From positions 496,001 through 560,000 of the forward strand of contig NZ_JACEZT010000001.1 of the NCBI RefSeq assembly GCF_014042345.1: DNA of 64,000 nucleotides, given 5' to 3'. A program made the translations under genes and the position numbers. The stretch is from Rugamonas brunnea. GTDB lineage: Bacteria; Pseudomonadota; Gammaproteobacteria; Burkholderiales; Burkholderiaceae_D. Within the stretch, counting starts at the first letter, position 1, and every line of letters begins with the position of its first letter. The notes beneath the pieces are model-generated. The model had not been told where the DNA came from and made no database searches. It saw nothing but the letters and a program-made list of their open reading frames with translations. Below, piece by piece: positions 1 through 9,003 of the stretch.

Positions 1-1
1 G

Positions 2-493
2 TACTCCGCATCCGTGCCCGTGTTCAAACAAATCCTGAACAGCTTGCTGGCCATCCTCGACAAGGCCGACGCCCACGTCACCGAGAAGAAGATCGACCCG
101 CAAGCGCTGCTGCAGTTCCGCCTGTATCCGGACATGCTGCCGTTCACGCGCCAGATCCAGATCGCCTGCGACTTCGCCAAGGGCTGCAGCGCCCGCCTGG
201 GCGGCGTGGACGTGCCCGCGTTCGAGGACAACGAGCGCAGCTTCGCCGAACTGAAAGCGCGCATCACCAAGACGCTGGCGTTCATCGACACTGTGCCACA
301 AGACCAGATCGCCGGCAGCGAGCAACGCGCCATCACCACCGGCAGCGGCGAGAAGACCAAGCACTTCACGGGCCAGACTTATTTGCTGCACTACGCGCTG
401 CCCCATTTCTTCTTCCACGCCACCACGGCGTACGACATCCTGCGCCATAACGGGCTGGAGATCGGGAAGAAGGATTTTATCGGCAGCTATTGA
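2..493 (+). CDS. DUF1993 domain protein, 5' end cut by window edge
   Basis: About 163 residues are visible. The frame is open back to base 2 and reads YSASVPVF just before an internal GTG, which resembles the usual N-terminal region of DUF1993 proteins, so the true start lies a few codons outside the window. The protein has the DUF1993 features I know: an early hydrophobic LLAILDKA helix, RLYPDMLPF, and a late HYALPHFFFHATTAYDILR segment. The family is cytosolic, helical, DinB-like in outline and of unknown function. It stands alone, followed by a short repeat block. The family call rests on motif resemblance; no biochemical role can be given. Confidence 0.8.
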   Translation, partial: YSASVPVFKQILNSLLAILDKADAHVTEKKIDPQALLQFRLYPDMLPFTRQIQIACDFAKGCSARLGGVDVPAFEDNERSFAELKARITKTLAFIDTVPQDQIAGSEQRAITTGSGEKTKHFTGQTYLLHYALPHFFFHATTAYDILRHNGLEIGKKDFIGSY

Positions 494-539
494 TACGGCT
501 GAAACCGGGGGGGCTTTGCCCTGGCCCCTGCTTTCTGAA

Positions 540-592
540 AACCGGGGTCAGACCCCTTAACCCCGGGGTCAGCCCCCAAAAACCAGGGTCAG
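540..592. repeat. GGGGTC-type intergenic repeat block
   Basis: Three near copies of CCGGGGTCAG follow each other. The first forms a perfect palindrome, GGGGTC-A-GACCCC, at 544-556. The last copy runs into the stop codon (589-591) of the DUF1289 gene on the minus strand. A related hairpin, AGGGTCTG...CAGACCCT, occurs at 24807-24834. This looks like a dispersed REP-like element placed at 3' gene ends. Confidence 0.6.
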
Positions 593-780
593 GTGTTGCG
601 GCGCGGGTAGCCCTGCGCCAGGATGCGCTGCCACACCACTTCCTTTTGCTCGGCCGTCATGGCCACCCAATGCGCGACCTCCACCACGCTGCGCCCGCAG
701 CCACGGCAAATTTCGTCGAAAGTGGTGGAGCAGACGGCCACACAGGGCGTGTCGGGCCGCACCGGCAAATCGTTCGTCAT
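589..780 (-). CDS. DUF1289 small cysteine protein
   Basis: 63 residues. It carries the DUF1289 pattern: TPCVAVCSTTFDEICRGCGRS, with four cysteines in C-x3-C and C-x2-C pairs, followed by an aromatic VAHW segment and a basic tail. The spacing suggests a small metal-binding fold, but this is inference. It lies one base downstream of the DUF1415 gene on the same strand, so the two are probably one transcript. Such proteins are usually near 60-80 residues, so this copy is full length. Function unknown. Confidence 0.82.
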   Translation of the reverse strand: MTNDLPVRPDTPCVAVCSTTFDEICRGCGRSVVEVAHWVAMTAEQKEVVWQRILAQGYPRRNT

Positions 781-781
781 C

Positions 782-1342
782 TTATTTTACCTTCAGGCCC
801 AGCTTGTCCCAGCCCTCGCGCCCCAGGGCTTCCAGGGTCGCGATGTTCTTCTCGAAAATGTCGCTCGCCTCGGGGAAAGCGTCCACGGCCCGTTCCACGC
901 TGGCCTCGCGCAGCAGGTGCAGGGTCGGGTACGGCGCGCGATTGGTGTAGTTGCTGATGTCGTCGGGCGCCGTGTCGGCGAACTGGTATTGCGGGTGGAA
1001 GCTGGCCACTTGCAGCTCACCCACCAGATCCATGTCTTCCAGCGCGGCGTCGGCCACGTCCAGGAATTCGTTGTAGTCGTGGAAATCGGTCAGCACATTG
1101 GGGTGGATCAACAGGGTGGTGTCGACGGTTTCCGGGTCCGTGTCCGACAAATATTGCAATTCATCCATCAACATCGACAGCAAGGCTTCCGGCGTGTCGG
1201 CGTCGCACACCACGTAGCGCACCTGCTTCTTGACGTGCACCGACTTCGCGAACGGGCACAGGTTCAGGCCGATGACGGCCTTTTCCAGCCATTCTTCAGT
1301 GGCGGCAATGATGGCGGCGTGGTCGTCGGCGGTGGTGCTCAT
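782..1342 (-). CDS. DUF1415 domain protein
   Basis: 186 residues from the chosen ATG at 1342. The open frame extends upstream to 1516, but that part is low-complexity and overlaps repeats. The 1342 start has a GAG motif about 8 bases upstream and gives the normal family N-terminus. Family landmarks are EEWLEKAVIGLNLCPFAK near residue 15, the acidic stretch LSDTDPETVDTTLLIHP, and SFHPQYQFADTAPDDISNYTNRAPYP with its conserved aromatic and proline residues. DUF1415 is common in beta- and gammaproteobacteria and has no established function. It precedes the DUF1289 gene with a one-base gap. Confidence 0.85.
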   Translation of the reverse strand: MSTTADDHAAIIAATEEWLEKAVIGLNLCPFAKSVHVKKQVRYVVCDADTPEALLSMLMDELQYLSDTDPETVDTTLLIHPNVLTDFHDYNEFLDVADAALEDMDLVGELQVASFHPQYQFADTAPDDISNYTNRAPYPTLHLLREASVERAVDAFPEASDIFEKNIATLEALGREGWDKLGLKVK

Positions 1343-1648
1343 ATATCTCATTCCCAAATTCAAAACCCGAATTGTACGCACTCTTTGCGCCATCTCATAT
1401 AAGTAGTGCGCCCCGCTTGCGCCGGCTCCCGGCGCGGCCCATCCTGACCTTGTAGCGCCGGCGGCGGCATGCCCGTTCCACCTTGCCTGACCATCCACCG
1501 ACCATTCACTGACCATTCACTGACCATTCACTGACCATTCATATACTTGCTGAATTGCCCTGAATTCCACGACAACTGTATTGTACTCACCGGCAATTAT
1601 TGCCAAAAAGCATTAACCGACCAGGTCGTCACGCGGCTGACATATTTC
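1343..1648. other. Intergenic region between DUF1415 and mltD-like genes
   Basis: The divergent gap of about 390 bases holds the upstream region of both genes. Apart from the tandem repeat (1489-1541) and the promoter (1649-1677) listed separately, I see no gene with a ribosome binding site here. Confidence 0.5.
1489..1541. repeat. 11-bp tandem repeat ACCATTCACTG
   Basis: Three exact copies of ACCATTCACTG start at 1501, 1512 and 1523. They are flanked by a degenerate copy before (about 1490-1500) and a partial copy after (1534-1541). The 11-base period is one helical turn. The block ends about 107 bases upstream of the mltD -35 box. Confidence 0.9.
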
Positions 1649-1677
1649 TTGACTCAGCTAGTCGACCTTCGTACACT
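1649..1677 (+). promoter_or_regulatory. Sigma70-type promoter of the mltD-like gene
   Basis: TTGACT (1649-1654), a 17-base spacer, and TACACT (1672-1677). Predicted transcription start is near 1684, giving a leader of about 47 bases before the ATG at 1731. Confidence 0.7.
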
Positions 1678-1730
1678 CCACGTTTATTCATGTCCGTCCG
1701 GTGTTTCTCTGCCGACAACAATGGAATACT

Positions 1731-3104
1731 ATGCAAGCACGCAATAACACTTCCGCTGCACTGGCGGCGCTGGCCCTGATGCTGGCACCGGCGCTGAGCC
1801 AGGCCGCCGACGCGGGCCTGCCGGCCATCGCGGCCTTCCAGCAGGCCCCGGCCAAAGCCCCCGACACCACCGTCGCCACCAAGGCCGACACCAAAGCAGC
1901 CCGCCCCGCCAGCGAAGACGCGCTGCGCGAGACCGACGTCTGGGGCCGCATCCGCTCCGGCTACGCCATCCCCGACCTCGACAACCCGCTGGTGGCCAAG
2001 CACATCACCTGGTACAGCAGCCGCCCCGACTACATGGCCCGCACCACGGCGCGCGCCTCGCGCTACCTGTTCCACGTCGTCACGGAACTGGAAAAGCGCG
2101 GCATGCCGACCGAGCTGGCGCTCCTGCCGTTCATCGAATCGGCCTTCAACCCGCAAGCCCTGTCGAGCGCCAACGCGGCCGGCATGTGGCAGTTCGTGCC
2201 CGGCACGGGACGCGACTTCAACCTGAAACAGAACGTGTTCAAGGATGAGCGGCGCGGCATCGTGGCCTCGACTGACGCCGCCCTCACCTATCTGCAGCGC
2301 CTGTATGACATGTTCGGCGACTGGCAACTGGCGCTGGCCGCCTACAACTGGGGCGAAGGCTCGGTGCAGAAAGCCATCCAGCGCAACCGCGCGCTGGGCA
2401 AGCCGACCGATTTCGAGAGCCTGTCCGAGCTGATGCCGGCCGAAACGCGCAACTACGTGCCCAAGCTGCAGGCGGTCAAGAACATCATCGCCAATCCCGG
2501 CCAGTACGGCCTGACCCTGCCCTTGATCGACAACCAGCCCTACTTCACGGCCGTCGACAAGACCAGCGACATCGACCTGACCATCGCCGCCCACCTGGCC
2601 GAATTGTCGGTCGATGAGTTCAAGGCGCTCAACCCGCAGTTCAACCGCCCCGTCATTACGGGCGGCGAACACACCAAGATCCTACTGCCCCAGGAAAACG
2701 CGGAAAAATTCCACCTGAACCTGGCCCAGTGGGGCCGCGCCCTGTCGACCTGGACCACGCACAAGATCACCAGCGCACGTGAACGGATCGAAACCCTGGC
2801 CTCCAAGTTCCACACCACGCCGGAAGTGATCCGCCAGGCCAACAACATCCCGCAAAAGACCGTGCTCAAGGCCGGCTCCACCATCCTCGTGCCCAAGCTG
2901 GCCACCTCGGCCAACGTGGACATCGCGCCCGAAGTGGCCGACAACGCCATCGTCGCACTGGAAGCCGACCGTGGCGTCAAACGCGGCCGTGGCTACAAGG
3001 CGGCGCGCCGCCACAGCGACGACGATGATGACGCACCGGTCAAGCTGGTCAAGGCCCACGTCTCGCGCTACCAGCACAAATCGCGTCACCGCAACGAAGA
3101 CTGA
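1731..3104 (+). CDS. mltD: Membrane-bound-type lytic murein transglycosylase, MltD-like
   Basis: 457 residues. The ATG at 1731 was chosen over an in-frame GTG at 1701 because it begins directly with a Sec signal peptide (hydrophobic core to about residue 25, ending SQA-AD). No lipobox cysteine is visible, unlike E. coli MltD. The family 1 SLT domain spans about 105-260. [14 protein letters not shown] places the catalytic Glu at residue 136, followed by [11 protein letters not shown] and [11 protein letters not shown]. Two LysM-like segments, about 275-325 and 345-395, would bind peptidoglycan. The C-terminus is a basic/acidic tail with an Asp run. It cleaves the glycan strand to 1,6-anhydro-muropeptides in the periplasm. 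Confidence 0.88.
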   Translation: MQARNNTSAALAALALMLAPALSQAADAGLPAIAAFQQAPAKAPDTTVATKADTKAARPASEDALRETDVWGRIRSGYAIPDLDNPLVAKHITWYSSRPDYMARTTARASRYLFHVVTELEKRGMPTELALLPFIESAFNPQALSSANAAGMWQFVPGTGRDFNLKQNVFKDERRGIVASTDAALTYLQRLYDMFGDWQLALAAYNWGEGSVQKAIQRNRALGKPTDFESLSELMPAETRNYVPKLQAVKNIIANPGQYGLTLPLIDNQPYFTAVDKTSDIDLTIAAHLAELSVDEFKALNPQFNRPVITGGEHTKILLPQENAEKFHLNLAQWGRALSTWTTHKITSARERIETLASKFHTTPEVIRQANNIPQKTVLKAGSTILVPKLATSANVDIAPEVADNAIVALEADRGVKRGRGYKAARRHSDDDDDAPVKLVKAHVSRYQHKSRHRNED

Positions 3105-3315
3105 TGCCCGTGTTGGCGACGATGAAAAGTTGCCAGCGCGGCGCACACGCCCTACAATCTCGGTCTTGCGGCAGCCAGACCTTGAGCGCGCAAAGTTGCG
3201 TTCCAGGACGGCGCGAATCGCCGCGCCAGCCTGGCCCACTACCAAACAACCCATACTGTCGCCGTCGCCGCCTACCGGGCGGCGCTGCGGCGCAGCAGTA
3301 GCAATCGGAGTCTAT

Positions 3316-4107
3316 ATGGCGTTCTTGCAAGGCAAAAAAATCCTCATCACCGGTTTGCTGTCGAACCGTTCCATCGCTTACGGCATTGCCAAGGCTTGCC
3401 ACCGCGAAGGCGCCGAGCTGGCCTTCACCTACGTCGGTGAGCGCTTCAAGGACCGGATCACGGAGTTCGCCGCCGAATTCGGCAGCTCGCTGGTGTTCGA
3501 TTGCGACGTTTCCAGCGACGAGCAGATCGCCGCCCTGTTCACCGACCTGGCGAAAAGCTGGTCGCAGCTGGATGGCTTGGTGCACGCGATCGGTTTCGCG
3601 CCGCGCGAAGCGATCGCCGGCGAATTCCTGGATGGCCTGACCCGCGAGAACTTCCGCATCGCCCACGACATTTCCGCCTACAGCTTCCCGGCCATGGCCA
3701 AGGCCGCGCTGCCGCTGCTCAAGGAAGGCTCGTCGCTGCTGACGCTGTCGTACCTGGGCGCCATCCGCGCCATCCCGTACTACAACACCATGGGCCTGGC
3801 CAAGGCCTCGCTGGAAGCGTCGGTGCGCTACCTGGCCGAAAACCTGGGCAAGATGGGCATCCGCGCCAACGGCATTTCGGCCGGCCCCATCAAGACGCTG
3901 GCCGCGTCCGGCATCAAGGACTTCGGCAAGCTGCTGGGCTTCGCCTCGTCGCACGCGCCGCTGCGCCGCAACGTCACCATCGAGGAAGTGGGCAACACGG
4001 CCGCCTTCATGCTGTCGGACCTAGCGTCCGGCATCACCGGTGAAATCACCTACGTGGACGGCGGCTTCTCCCACGTGATGGGCCTGAACGCCGAAGACTA
4101 CACCTGA
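3316..4107 (+). CDS. fabI: Enoyl-[acyl-carrier-protein] reductase (NADH)
   Basis: 263 residues, last reduction step of type II fatty acid elongation, cytosolic. The ATG at 3316 follows CGGAG at 3306-3310; the longer upstream frame is shadow. The SDR-like Rossmann start is [19 protein letters not shown]. The FabI catalytic set sits at canonical numbering: Tyr146 (SYLGA), Tyr156 and Lys163 ([12 protein letters not shown]). [13 protein letters not shown] follows, the loop that closes over substrate, and [11 protein letters not shown] is near the end. Length matches E. coli FabI. It is a single gene followed by a strong terminator. Confidence 0.97.
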   Translation: MAFLQGKKILITGLLSNRSIAYGIAKACHREGAELAFTYVGERFKDRITEFAAEFGSSLVFDCDVSSDEQIAALFTDLAKSWSQLDGLVHAIGFAPREAIAGEFLDGLTRENFRIAHDISAYSFPAMAKAALPLLKEGSSLLTLSYLGAIRAIPYYNTMGLAKASLEASVRYLAENLGKMGIRANGISAGPIKTLAASGIKDFGKLLGFASSHAPLRRNVTIEEVGNTAAFMLSDLASGITGEITYVDGGFSHVMGLNAEDYT

Positions 4108-4131
4108 TCGCCATCGCGGCGCATCCCATGA

Positions 4132-4157
4132 GCCGCCCCGCCGGGCGGCTTTTTTTT
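4132..4157 (+). terminator. Intrinsic terminator after fabI
   Basis: GCCGCCC (4132-4138), loop CGCC, GGGCGGC (4143-4149), then eight T (4150-4157). Confidence 0.93.
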
Positions 4158-4177
4158 CACCCGACCTCCCTACCGCC

Positions 4178-4834
4178 ATGACCGCCCCGCAAGCCGCCAC
4201 GCCCCTGACCGATGATGAATACGACGCGCTCGGCGCGCTGCTGGCCGCGCCCGGCGCGCGCCTGCACGACGTCTCCACGCTGGAAGGCTACCTGACCGCC
4301 ATCGCAACAGCGGCCACGCCGCCGGCCGAAGCGCAATGGCTGGCCCAGGTATGGCCGGCGGCGCCAGCCGGCGCGGACACCGGCGACGACGCGCGCGAAC
4401 GCGCCCTCGGCCTGGCGCTGCGCCACTTCCACTACCTGTGCGAATGGCTGGCCAAGGACGCGGCCAGCTTCGAGCCCATCTTCCACTGCGGGCCGGACTG
4501 GGGCATCGCGGCCTGGTGCCAGGGCTTCCTGCTGGGCATGGAAATGGACCCGGCCGGCTGGGCGCCGCTGCAGGCGACGCAGCCGGACTGGTTCGCCCCC
4601 ATGCACGCACTGGCCGCCTCGGACGGCCGCGAACCGCCCATGCCGGACGAGGAAACGGAAAAATGGATGGATGCCGTGGCGCCGGCCGTGATCGCCATTC
4701 ACGCCGCGCGGCCACGCCGGCAAGGCGCGGGCCGCCCGGCCCAGCGTGCCACGCCCAAGGTGGGGCGCAACGACCCCTGCCCTTGCGGCAGCGGGAAAAA
4801 ATACAAGAAGTGCTGCGGCGCGGCCGACGCCTGA
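4178..4834 (+). CDS. YecA/UPF0149 family protein with C-terminal SEC-C zinc motif
   Basis: 218 residues. The N-terminal two thirds match the UPF0149 (YecA/YgfB) helical family: [41 protein letters not shown] and [11 protein letters not shown]. The last 25 residues form a SEC-C motif ([18 protein letters not shown]), the zinc-binding tail known from SecA. The combination is typical of YecA proteins, which associate with ribosomes or SecA in E. coli. It lies just after the fabI terminator, so it probably has its own promoter. The exact role here is unknown. Confidence 0.88.
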   Translation: MTAPQAATPLTDDEYDALGALLAAPGARLHDVSTLEGYLTAIATAATPPAEAQWLAQVWPAAPAGADTGDDARERALGLALRHFHYLCEWLAKDAASFEPIFHCGPDWGIAAWCQGFLLGMEMDPAGWAPLQATQPDWFAPMHALAASDGREPPMPDEETEKWMDAVAPAVIAIHAARPRRQGAGRPAQRATPKVGRNDPCPCGSGKKYKKCCGAADA

Positions 4835-4879
4835 GGCCGCAGGCGTCACAACGACGCCATGGGCTTGTTGAAACGACTT

Positions 4880-5116
4880 CTAGTCCGAGCCGCCCAGCGC
4901 GCGGGTGATCTTGTCCGTCTGCGAGGCCTGCGCGATCACTTGCCGCACCTTGTTATGCTTGCGGGCCGCCACCTTGGGCGCCGCCGGCGCCGCGCTCACC
5001 TGCTCCAGCGCCGGCTTGGGCGCCGCCATGTCGCGCATGACCTGCATCGCGCCCAGCGCCGCCCCCAGGGCCACGCCGCCGACGATCATCCAATGGGGAA
5101 CACTCCTGCCGCGCAT
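4880..5116 (-). CDS. Small single-pass membrane protein, hypothetical
   Basis: 78 residues from the ATG at 5116, which has AGAGG six bases upstream; a longer in-frame start at 5149 lacks that. One hydrophobic segment (WMIVGGVALGAALGAM, about residues 9-24) follows a short basic N-terminus. It is followed by an Ala/Pro-rich linker and a basic C-terminal helix rich in Lys, Arg and Gln. I do not recognise a family. It is convergent with the YecA gene. Confidence 0.6.
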   Translation of the reverse strand: MRGRSVPHWMIVGGVALGAALGAMQVMRDMAAPKPALEQVSAAPAAPKVAARKHNKVRQVIAQASQTDKITRALGGSD

Positions 5117-5234
5117 GATGCACCTCTCGCGCCAGCCCGTGGCTAGCATTTAGAAAGTTGCCAACGTTATGTTTTTTATAAAGTATAGCGTTCCCTGCGC
5201 GTTTGTTTCTCTCCAATCTACACGCCAGCCCCGG

Positions 5235-6440
5235 TCACAGGGTGATCTTCCACACCTGGACCGGCGATGCCCAGCCCGTGCCGGCGTACAACGTGCCGTG
5301 GCCATCGGCTACCAGCGTCATGATGTAGGGCATGGAGCCGTTGGCGAAGTGCATGGCGTCCACCGTGCCGTCCGGCGCCACGCGCATGATGGCGCTGTCC
5401 GTCGCCGCATAGATATAGCCGTGGTCAACCGCGATCGAACCATCGACCGGGATGATGCGCTTGGGGATCTTGGCCACGGTCGTCACCGTGCCGTTGGGCT
5501 GGATCTTGCGGATGGCATCGCTGTCATTGACCAGCAGCGCCCCGCTGGCGTCGAGCACCACGGCGGACGGTCCATGGAACGCCGCATTGACGCCGACGCC
5601 GTCGTTGCCATCGCCCGAGCCGCCGCCGGCCAGCACGCTGACCACGCCGGCCGCGGTGATCTTCAGGATGCGCCGGTTCTCGAAATCGGCGCGGTACACG
5701 GTGCCGGCGCCATCCACCGCCAGTTGGCCACCCTTGTTCACCATCACCTTGTTCCAGTCCGGCCCCCACGACTGCTCGGCGCCATCCGGGGTGCGCCGGT
5801 ACAGCACGGGGCTGGCGCTATCAGTACCGTAGATATTGCCCGCGCCATCGACGGCCACGCCTTCGAACGTGAGCGTCACGGCAGCGGCCAGCGTGGTGAC
5901 CACGCCGTCCGGCGTGATGCGGCGCAGGCGGCCGCGGTCGGAGCCGATCAGGTTGCCGGCGCCATCGAGTGTGAGCTGGTACAGGCCGGCGAAGCGGGCC
6001 TGGTCGCCGGAGCCGTCGATCGGATCGTAGGAGCCCATCACGGACGGCCCGGCCAGCACCTGGGCATTGACCGTCACGCCGGCCGCCGCCGCGCTGGCCA
6101 CCACGGTGTTGTCGGCCGTGCCGGTGGCCGAGGATGGCACCTGCACCACTGCGCCTGCCGTCACGTTGACCGTATTGTTTGATCCGCTGAGATTGATGGT
6201 GCTGCCATTGGAGGTGATGATAGTGCCGGCCGGCACCATCACCTTCTCGCCGGCGACCATCGTGTGGCTGCCGCCGGCCGGTATGATCTGCACCCCGTTC
6301 GCGCTGGTGGCCGGCGTATTGATGGCCGGCGCGACGACGATGGGGCCACTGGGAACGCCCGCGCCGCCGCCGCACGCGGCCAACGCCAGCGCCACCACGG
6401 CGCCCAGGGCATTGCGGGAAATTGCGCGAACAGTTGCCAT
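5235..6440 (-). CDS. Secreted lipoprotein with NHL-type beta-propeller repeats
   Basis: 401 residues. The signal sequence ends in a lipobox (LALAAC, Cys22), followed by Gly-rich linker. Residues about 45-125 are Thr/Ser/Val-rich and low in charge. From about residue 140 on there are repeated blade-like motifs: LYQLTLDGAGNLIGSD, GVAVDGAGNIYGTD, QLAVDGAGTVYRADFENRRI, AVVLDASGALLVND and SIAVDHGYIYAATD. These are NHL/SMP-30-like repeats. The protein is expected on the periplasmic face of the outer or inner membrane. Ligand unknown. The gene is monocistronic, divergent from rhlE. Confidence 0.8.
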   Translation of the reverse strand: MATVRAISRNALGAVVALALAACGGGAGVPSGPIVVAPAINTPATSANGVQIIPAGGSHTMVAGEKVMVPAGTIITSNGSTINLSGSNNTVNVTAGAVVQVPSSATGTADNTVVASAAAAGVTVNAQVLAGPSVMGSYDPIDGSGDQARFAGLYQLTLDGAGNLIGSDRGRLRRITPDGVVTTLAAAVTLTFEGVAVDGAGNIYGTDSASPVLYRRTPDGAEQSWGPDWNKVMVNKGGQLAVDGAGTVYRADFENRRILKITAAGVVSVLAGGGSGDGNDGVGVNAAFHGPSAVVLDASGALLVNDSDAIRKIQPNGTVTTVAKIPKRIIPVDGSIAVDHGYIYAATDSAIMRVAPDGTVDAMHFANGSMPYIMTLVADGHGTLYAGTGWASPVQVWKITL

Positions 6441-6821
6441 GATGAATATGCAAAAAAATTAAGTAAAGAACATCTTACTATGAAACGCCAAGCTTATCTT
6501 TTTGAAAATTAGAACCGCACATCCATAAGCGCATGCATATTAAAGCGTGCAATCGCAGTCGAAATCGGGTATAGTCCTGCCTCTGCGCTGCATTACAGCA
6601 GTCGTCCGAAAAATAACTAGCAGCTTCGCAAGCCTTAGCGCATCGCACTGATGTCGCTTATAAAGCCCTCCCGCCTTGTGTGTCGCACCTGACACCGTCC
6701 CGGCGCAAAGCTTTTGTGCCGAAATTTCTATCGATTTAGATTGAGTCATTTCGTTTTGGTTGGCGTTGCTATTTCGCGTTCTGCTCGTTTGCACGAACGC
6801 TGATTTTTACGAAAGAAAAGA
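6441..6821 (+). promoter_or_regulatory. Long upstream region of rhlE with hairpin
   Basis: 381 bases without a credible gene. A possible -10 box TATAGT (6570-6575) has no good -35. If used, it would give an rhlE leader of about 240 bases. Inside lies a hairpin, GGCGCAAA...TTTGTGCC (about 6702-6720), and AT-rich sequence precedes the start codon. Long structured leaders are typical of cold-induced helicase mRNAs, but this is inference. Confidence 0.45.
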
Positions 6822-8240
6822 ATGACATTTGAAGCACTTGGTCTCAACACGTCCATCATCAAAGCCCTGACCGACGCCGGCTACACCAAGCCGACCCCGG
6901 TGCAGGAGCAGGCGGTGCCCGCCGCGATCGCGGGCCAGGACTTGTTGGTATCCTCGCAAACCGGTTCCGGCAAGACGGCTGCCTTCATGCTGCCCTCGCT
7001 GCACCGTTTGTCGGCGCTCGAACCCAGCGCCGCCGGCAAGACGCACAACCAGGAAATGCAAGCGGCCCGCGCACGCGGCGAGCGCCCCCGTTTCAAGCCC
7101 GCCCAGCCCAAGATGCTGGTGCTGACCCCGACCCGCGAACTGGCTCTGCAGGTGACCACCAACACCGACAAGTACAGCGTCAACCTGCGCCGCCTGAAGG
7201 CAGTCTCCATCCTGGGCGGCATGCCCTACCCCAAGCAGATGCAACTGCTGGCCAAGAATCCTGAAATCCTGGTGGCCACGCCGGGCCGCCTGATCGACCA
7301 CATGGAGTCGGGCAAGATCGACTTCTCGCAACTGGAAATCCTGGTGCTGGACGAAGCGGACCGCATGCTGGACATGGGCTTCATCGACGACATCGAAAAG
7401 ATCGTCGAAGCGACGCCTGAAACGCGCCAGACTATGCTGTTCTCGGCCACGCTGGACGGCGTGGTGGGCAACATGGCGCGCCGCATCACCAAGAATCCGC
7501 AAATCATCCAGATCATGAGCGCGGCCAACAAGCACGAGAACATCACCCAGCGCGTGCACTTCGTGGACGACCTGTCGCACAAGAACCGCCTGCTGGACCA
7601 CCTGCTGCGCGACGACTCGCTGGACCAGGCCGTGGTGTTCACCGCCACCAAGCGCGACGCCGACACCATCGCCGACCGCCTGAACATCGCCGGCTTCTCG
7701 GCTGCAGCGCTGCACGGCGACATGCACCAGGGCGCGCGCAACCGCACCCTGGACAGCCTGCGCCGCGGCCAGGTCAAAGTGCTGGTGGCGACCGACGTGG
7801 CCGCGCGCGGCATCGACGTGCCGACCATCACCCACGTGTTCAACTACGACCTGCCCAAGTTCCCCGAGGACTACGTGCACCGCATCGGCCGCACCGGCCG
7901 CGCCGGCCGCAACGGCCTGGCCATCTCGCTGGTGAACCACGCCGAAGGCATGAACGTGAAGCGCATCGAGCGCTTCACCAAGCAGCTGATCCCAGTCAAC
8001 GTGATCGAAGGCTACGAGCCGAAGAAATCGGCCCCGCCGCGTTCGACCTCGCGTCCGGGCGGCTGGAAGCCGGGCGACAACCGTGGTGGCGCCAAGCCGG
8101 GCCAGCGCACCTTCAGCAAGCCCAACGCACCGCGCCGTGACGGCGCAGGCGGCGGCTACCGCGACGGCGCCGGCGGCGGCTACAAAGGCAGCAACCCGCG
8201 CGGCAACGACGGCGCCCGTCGCAGCTACGGCGACCGTTAA
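6822..8240 (+). CDS. rhlE: DEAD-box ATP-dependent RNA helicase, RhlE type
   Basis: 472 residues. Helicase motifs in order: Q motif (F3, Q28), motif I QTGSGKT with Lys51, Ia PTRELALQ, GG, Ib TPGR, motif II DEAD at 177-180, motif III SAT, IV VVFTATK, V ATDVAARGID, VI HRIGRTGRAGR. Between motifs I and Ia there is a polar, basic insertion of about 30 residues (65-95). The tail from about 400 is Gly/Arg/Lys-rich (RGG-like), likely for nonspecific RNA binding. It would unwind short RNA duplexes in rRNA maturation or mRNA turnover. It has its own terminator and a long upstream leader. Confidence 0.93.
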   Translation: MTFEALGLNTSIIKALTDAGYTKPTPVQEQAVPAAIAGQDLLVSSQTGSGKTAAFMLPSLHRLSALEPSAAGKTHNQEMQAARARGERPRFKPAQPKMLVLTPTRELALQVTTNTDKYSVNLRRLKAVSILGGMPYPKQMQLLAKNPEILVATPGRLIDHMESGKIDFSQLEILVLDEADRMLDMGFIDDIEKIVEATPETRQTMLFSATLDGVVGNMARRITKNPQIIQIMSAANKHENITQRVHFVDDLSHKNRLLDHLLRDDSLDQAVVFTATKRDADTIADRLNIAGFSAAALHGDMHQGARNRTLDSLRRGQVKVLVATDVAARGIDVPTITHVFNYDLPKFPEDYVHRIGRTGRAGRNGLAISLVNHAEGMNVKRIERFTKQLIPVNVIEGYEPKKSAPPRSTSRPGGWKPGDNRGGAKPGQRTFSKPNAPRRDGAGGGYRDGAGGGYKGSNPRGNDGARRSYGDR

Positions 8241-8282
8241 TCGCCCGGGTCACCCTCACCGCCCGGCCTGACAGCCGCGCAC

Positions 8283-8316
8283 AACCACCCCTCCTCGCGG
8301 ACGGGTGGTTTTTTTT
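8283..8316 (+). terminator. Intrinsic terminator after rhlE
   Basis: AACCACCC (8283-8290), 12-base loop, GGGTGGTT (8303-8310), followed by a T run to 8316. Confidence 0.92.
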
Positions 8317-8331
8317 ACGCCAGGGAACAGG

Positions 8332-8577
8332 TCAGCGCTGCGCGCCGTCGGGCGGCGCGGCCGGCGCCACGCCTGCATCAGCGGCGATCACGCGCACGTC
8401 CGGCAGACGCCCCCGCCCCATCCCGAACTGCACCGCCATCTCCAGGCGCAACAAGCGTTCGTTCAACTGTTCGATCTTCTGCTGTTGCGATTTCATCGTC
8501 TCGGCCATGCGCTCCACCTTGTCGTTCATGCGGATGACGGTGGTGATCGCATCCCACATCCTGTCGGCGACACCCAT
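8332..8577 (-). CDS. Small coiled-coil protein coupled to RHH gene
   Basis: 81 residues. The middle is a heptad-like coiled coil (MNDKVERMAETMKSQQQKIEQ then LNERLLRLEMAV), the end is Pro/Ala-rich. Its ATG overlaps the stop of the upstream RHH gene by one base (TAATG), so translation is coupled. I do not recognise a family. The pairing suggests a two-component DNA-binding or partner complex with the upstream protein. Confidence 0.6.
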   Translation of the reverse strand: MGVADRMWDAITTVIRMNDKVERMAETMKSQQQKIEQLNERLLRLEMAVQFGMGRGRLPDVRVIAADAGVAPAAPPDGAQR

Positions 8578-8861
8578 TACGCCTCCCGCGCCAGCCGACC
8601 TTCAAGCGCCGCCATGCGCTGGTTCGACGCCTCGACAAACTCCAGGGCCTGATCCACGGCGGCGCTGGCCCGCGCAGTGGTTTTGACGACCTGATCTATC
8701 ATCCCCAGCAGCACCTGCTCATCCTCCTCGGGCCGGAAGGCGGCTGCCGCGCGGCGCAGATACTCGCCGACGGACAGGCCGGCGTCGCGGGCCATGCGTG
8801 TGATGGATTCTTTCTCCTGCCTCGTCACAAGGACGGGAATGCGCTCGGTCGCTGCTGTCAT
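8577..8861 (-). CDS. Ribbon-helix-helix / MobC-like DNA-binding protein
   Basis: 94 residues from the ATG at 8861, which has GGAGGT five bases upstream; the 8897 start lacks this. The N-terminal half, RIPVLVTRQEKESITRMARD then AGLSVGEYLRRAA, has the beta-strand, helix, turn (GLSVGEYLR), helix layout of ribbon-helix-helix repressors and MobC-type accessory proteins. The C-terminal half is a long amphipathic helix. No relaxase or plasmid gene is nearby, so it looks like an orphan chromosomal copy. It is first in a two-gene unit. Confidence 0.65.
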   Translation of the reverse strand: MTAATERIPVLVTRQEKESITRMARDAGLSVGEYLRRAAAAFRPEEDEQVLLGMIDQVVKTTARASAAVDQALEFVEASNQRMAALEGRLAREA

Positions 8862-9003
8862 CTCCCACCTCCAGGCCAATATGCACATGTGCTGCACATG
8901 CTCAGTCTAGCCTGCCCCCGGCCAGATGCAAGGCAAGGCGGGCGCCGGCATGCCCCCACCGGCGCGCGCGGACAACGCTAGCGCTTGCACGCTACCGCGG
9001 CAA

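Noticed and set aside
1547..1747. 66-codon plus-strand ORF across the mltD promoter
   Set aside because: It covers the promoter and overlaps the mltD start in another frame, with no ribosome binding site.
8332..8861. Toxin-antitoxin module
   Set aside because: The second protein has a coiled coil and no toxin fold that I recognise; pairing alone is not enough.
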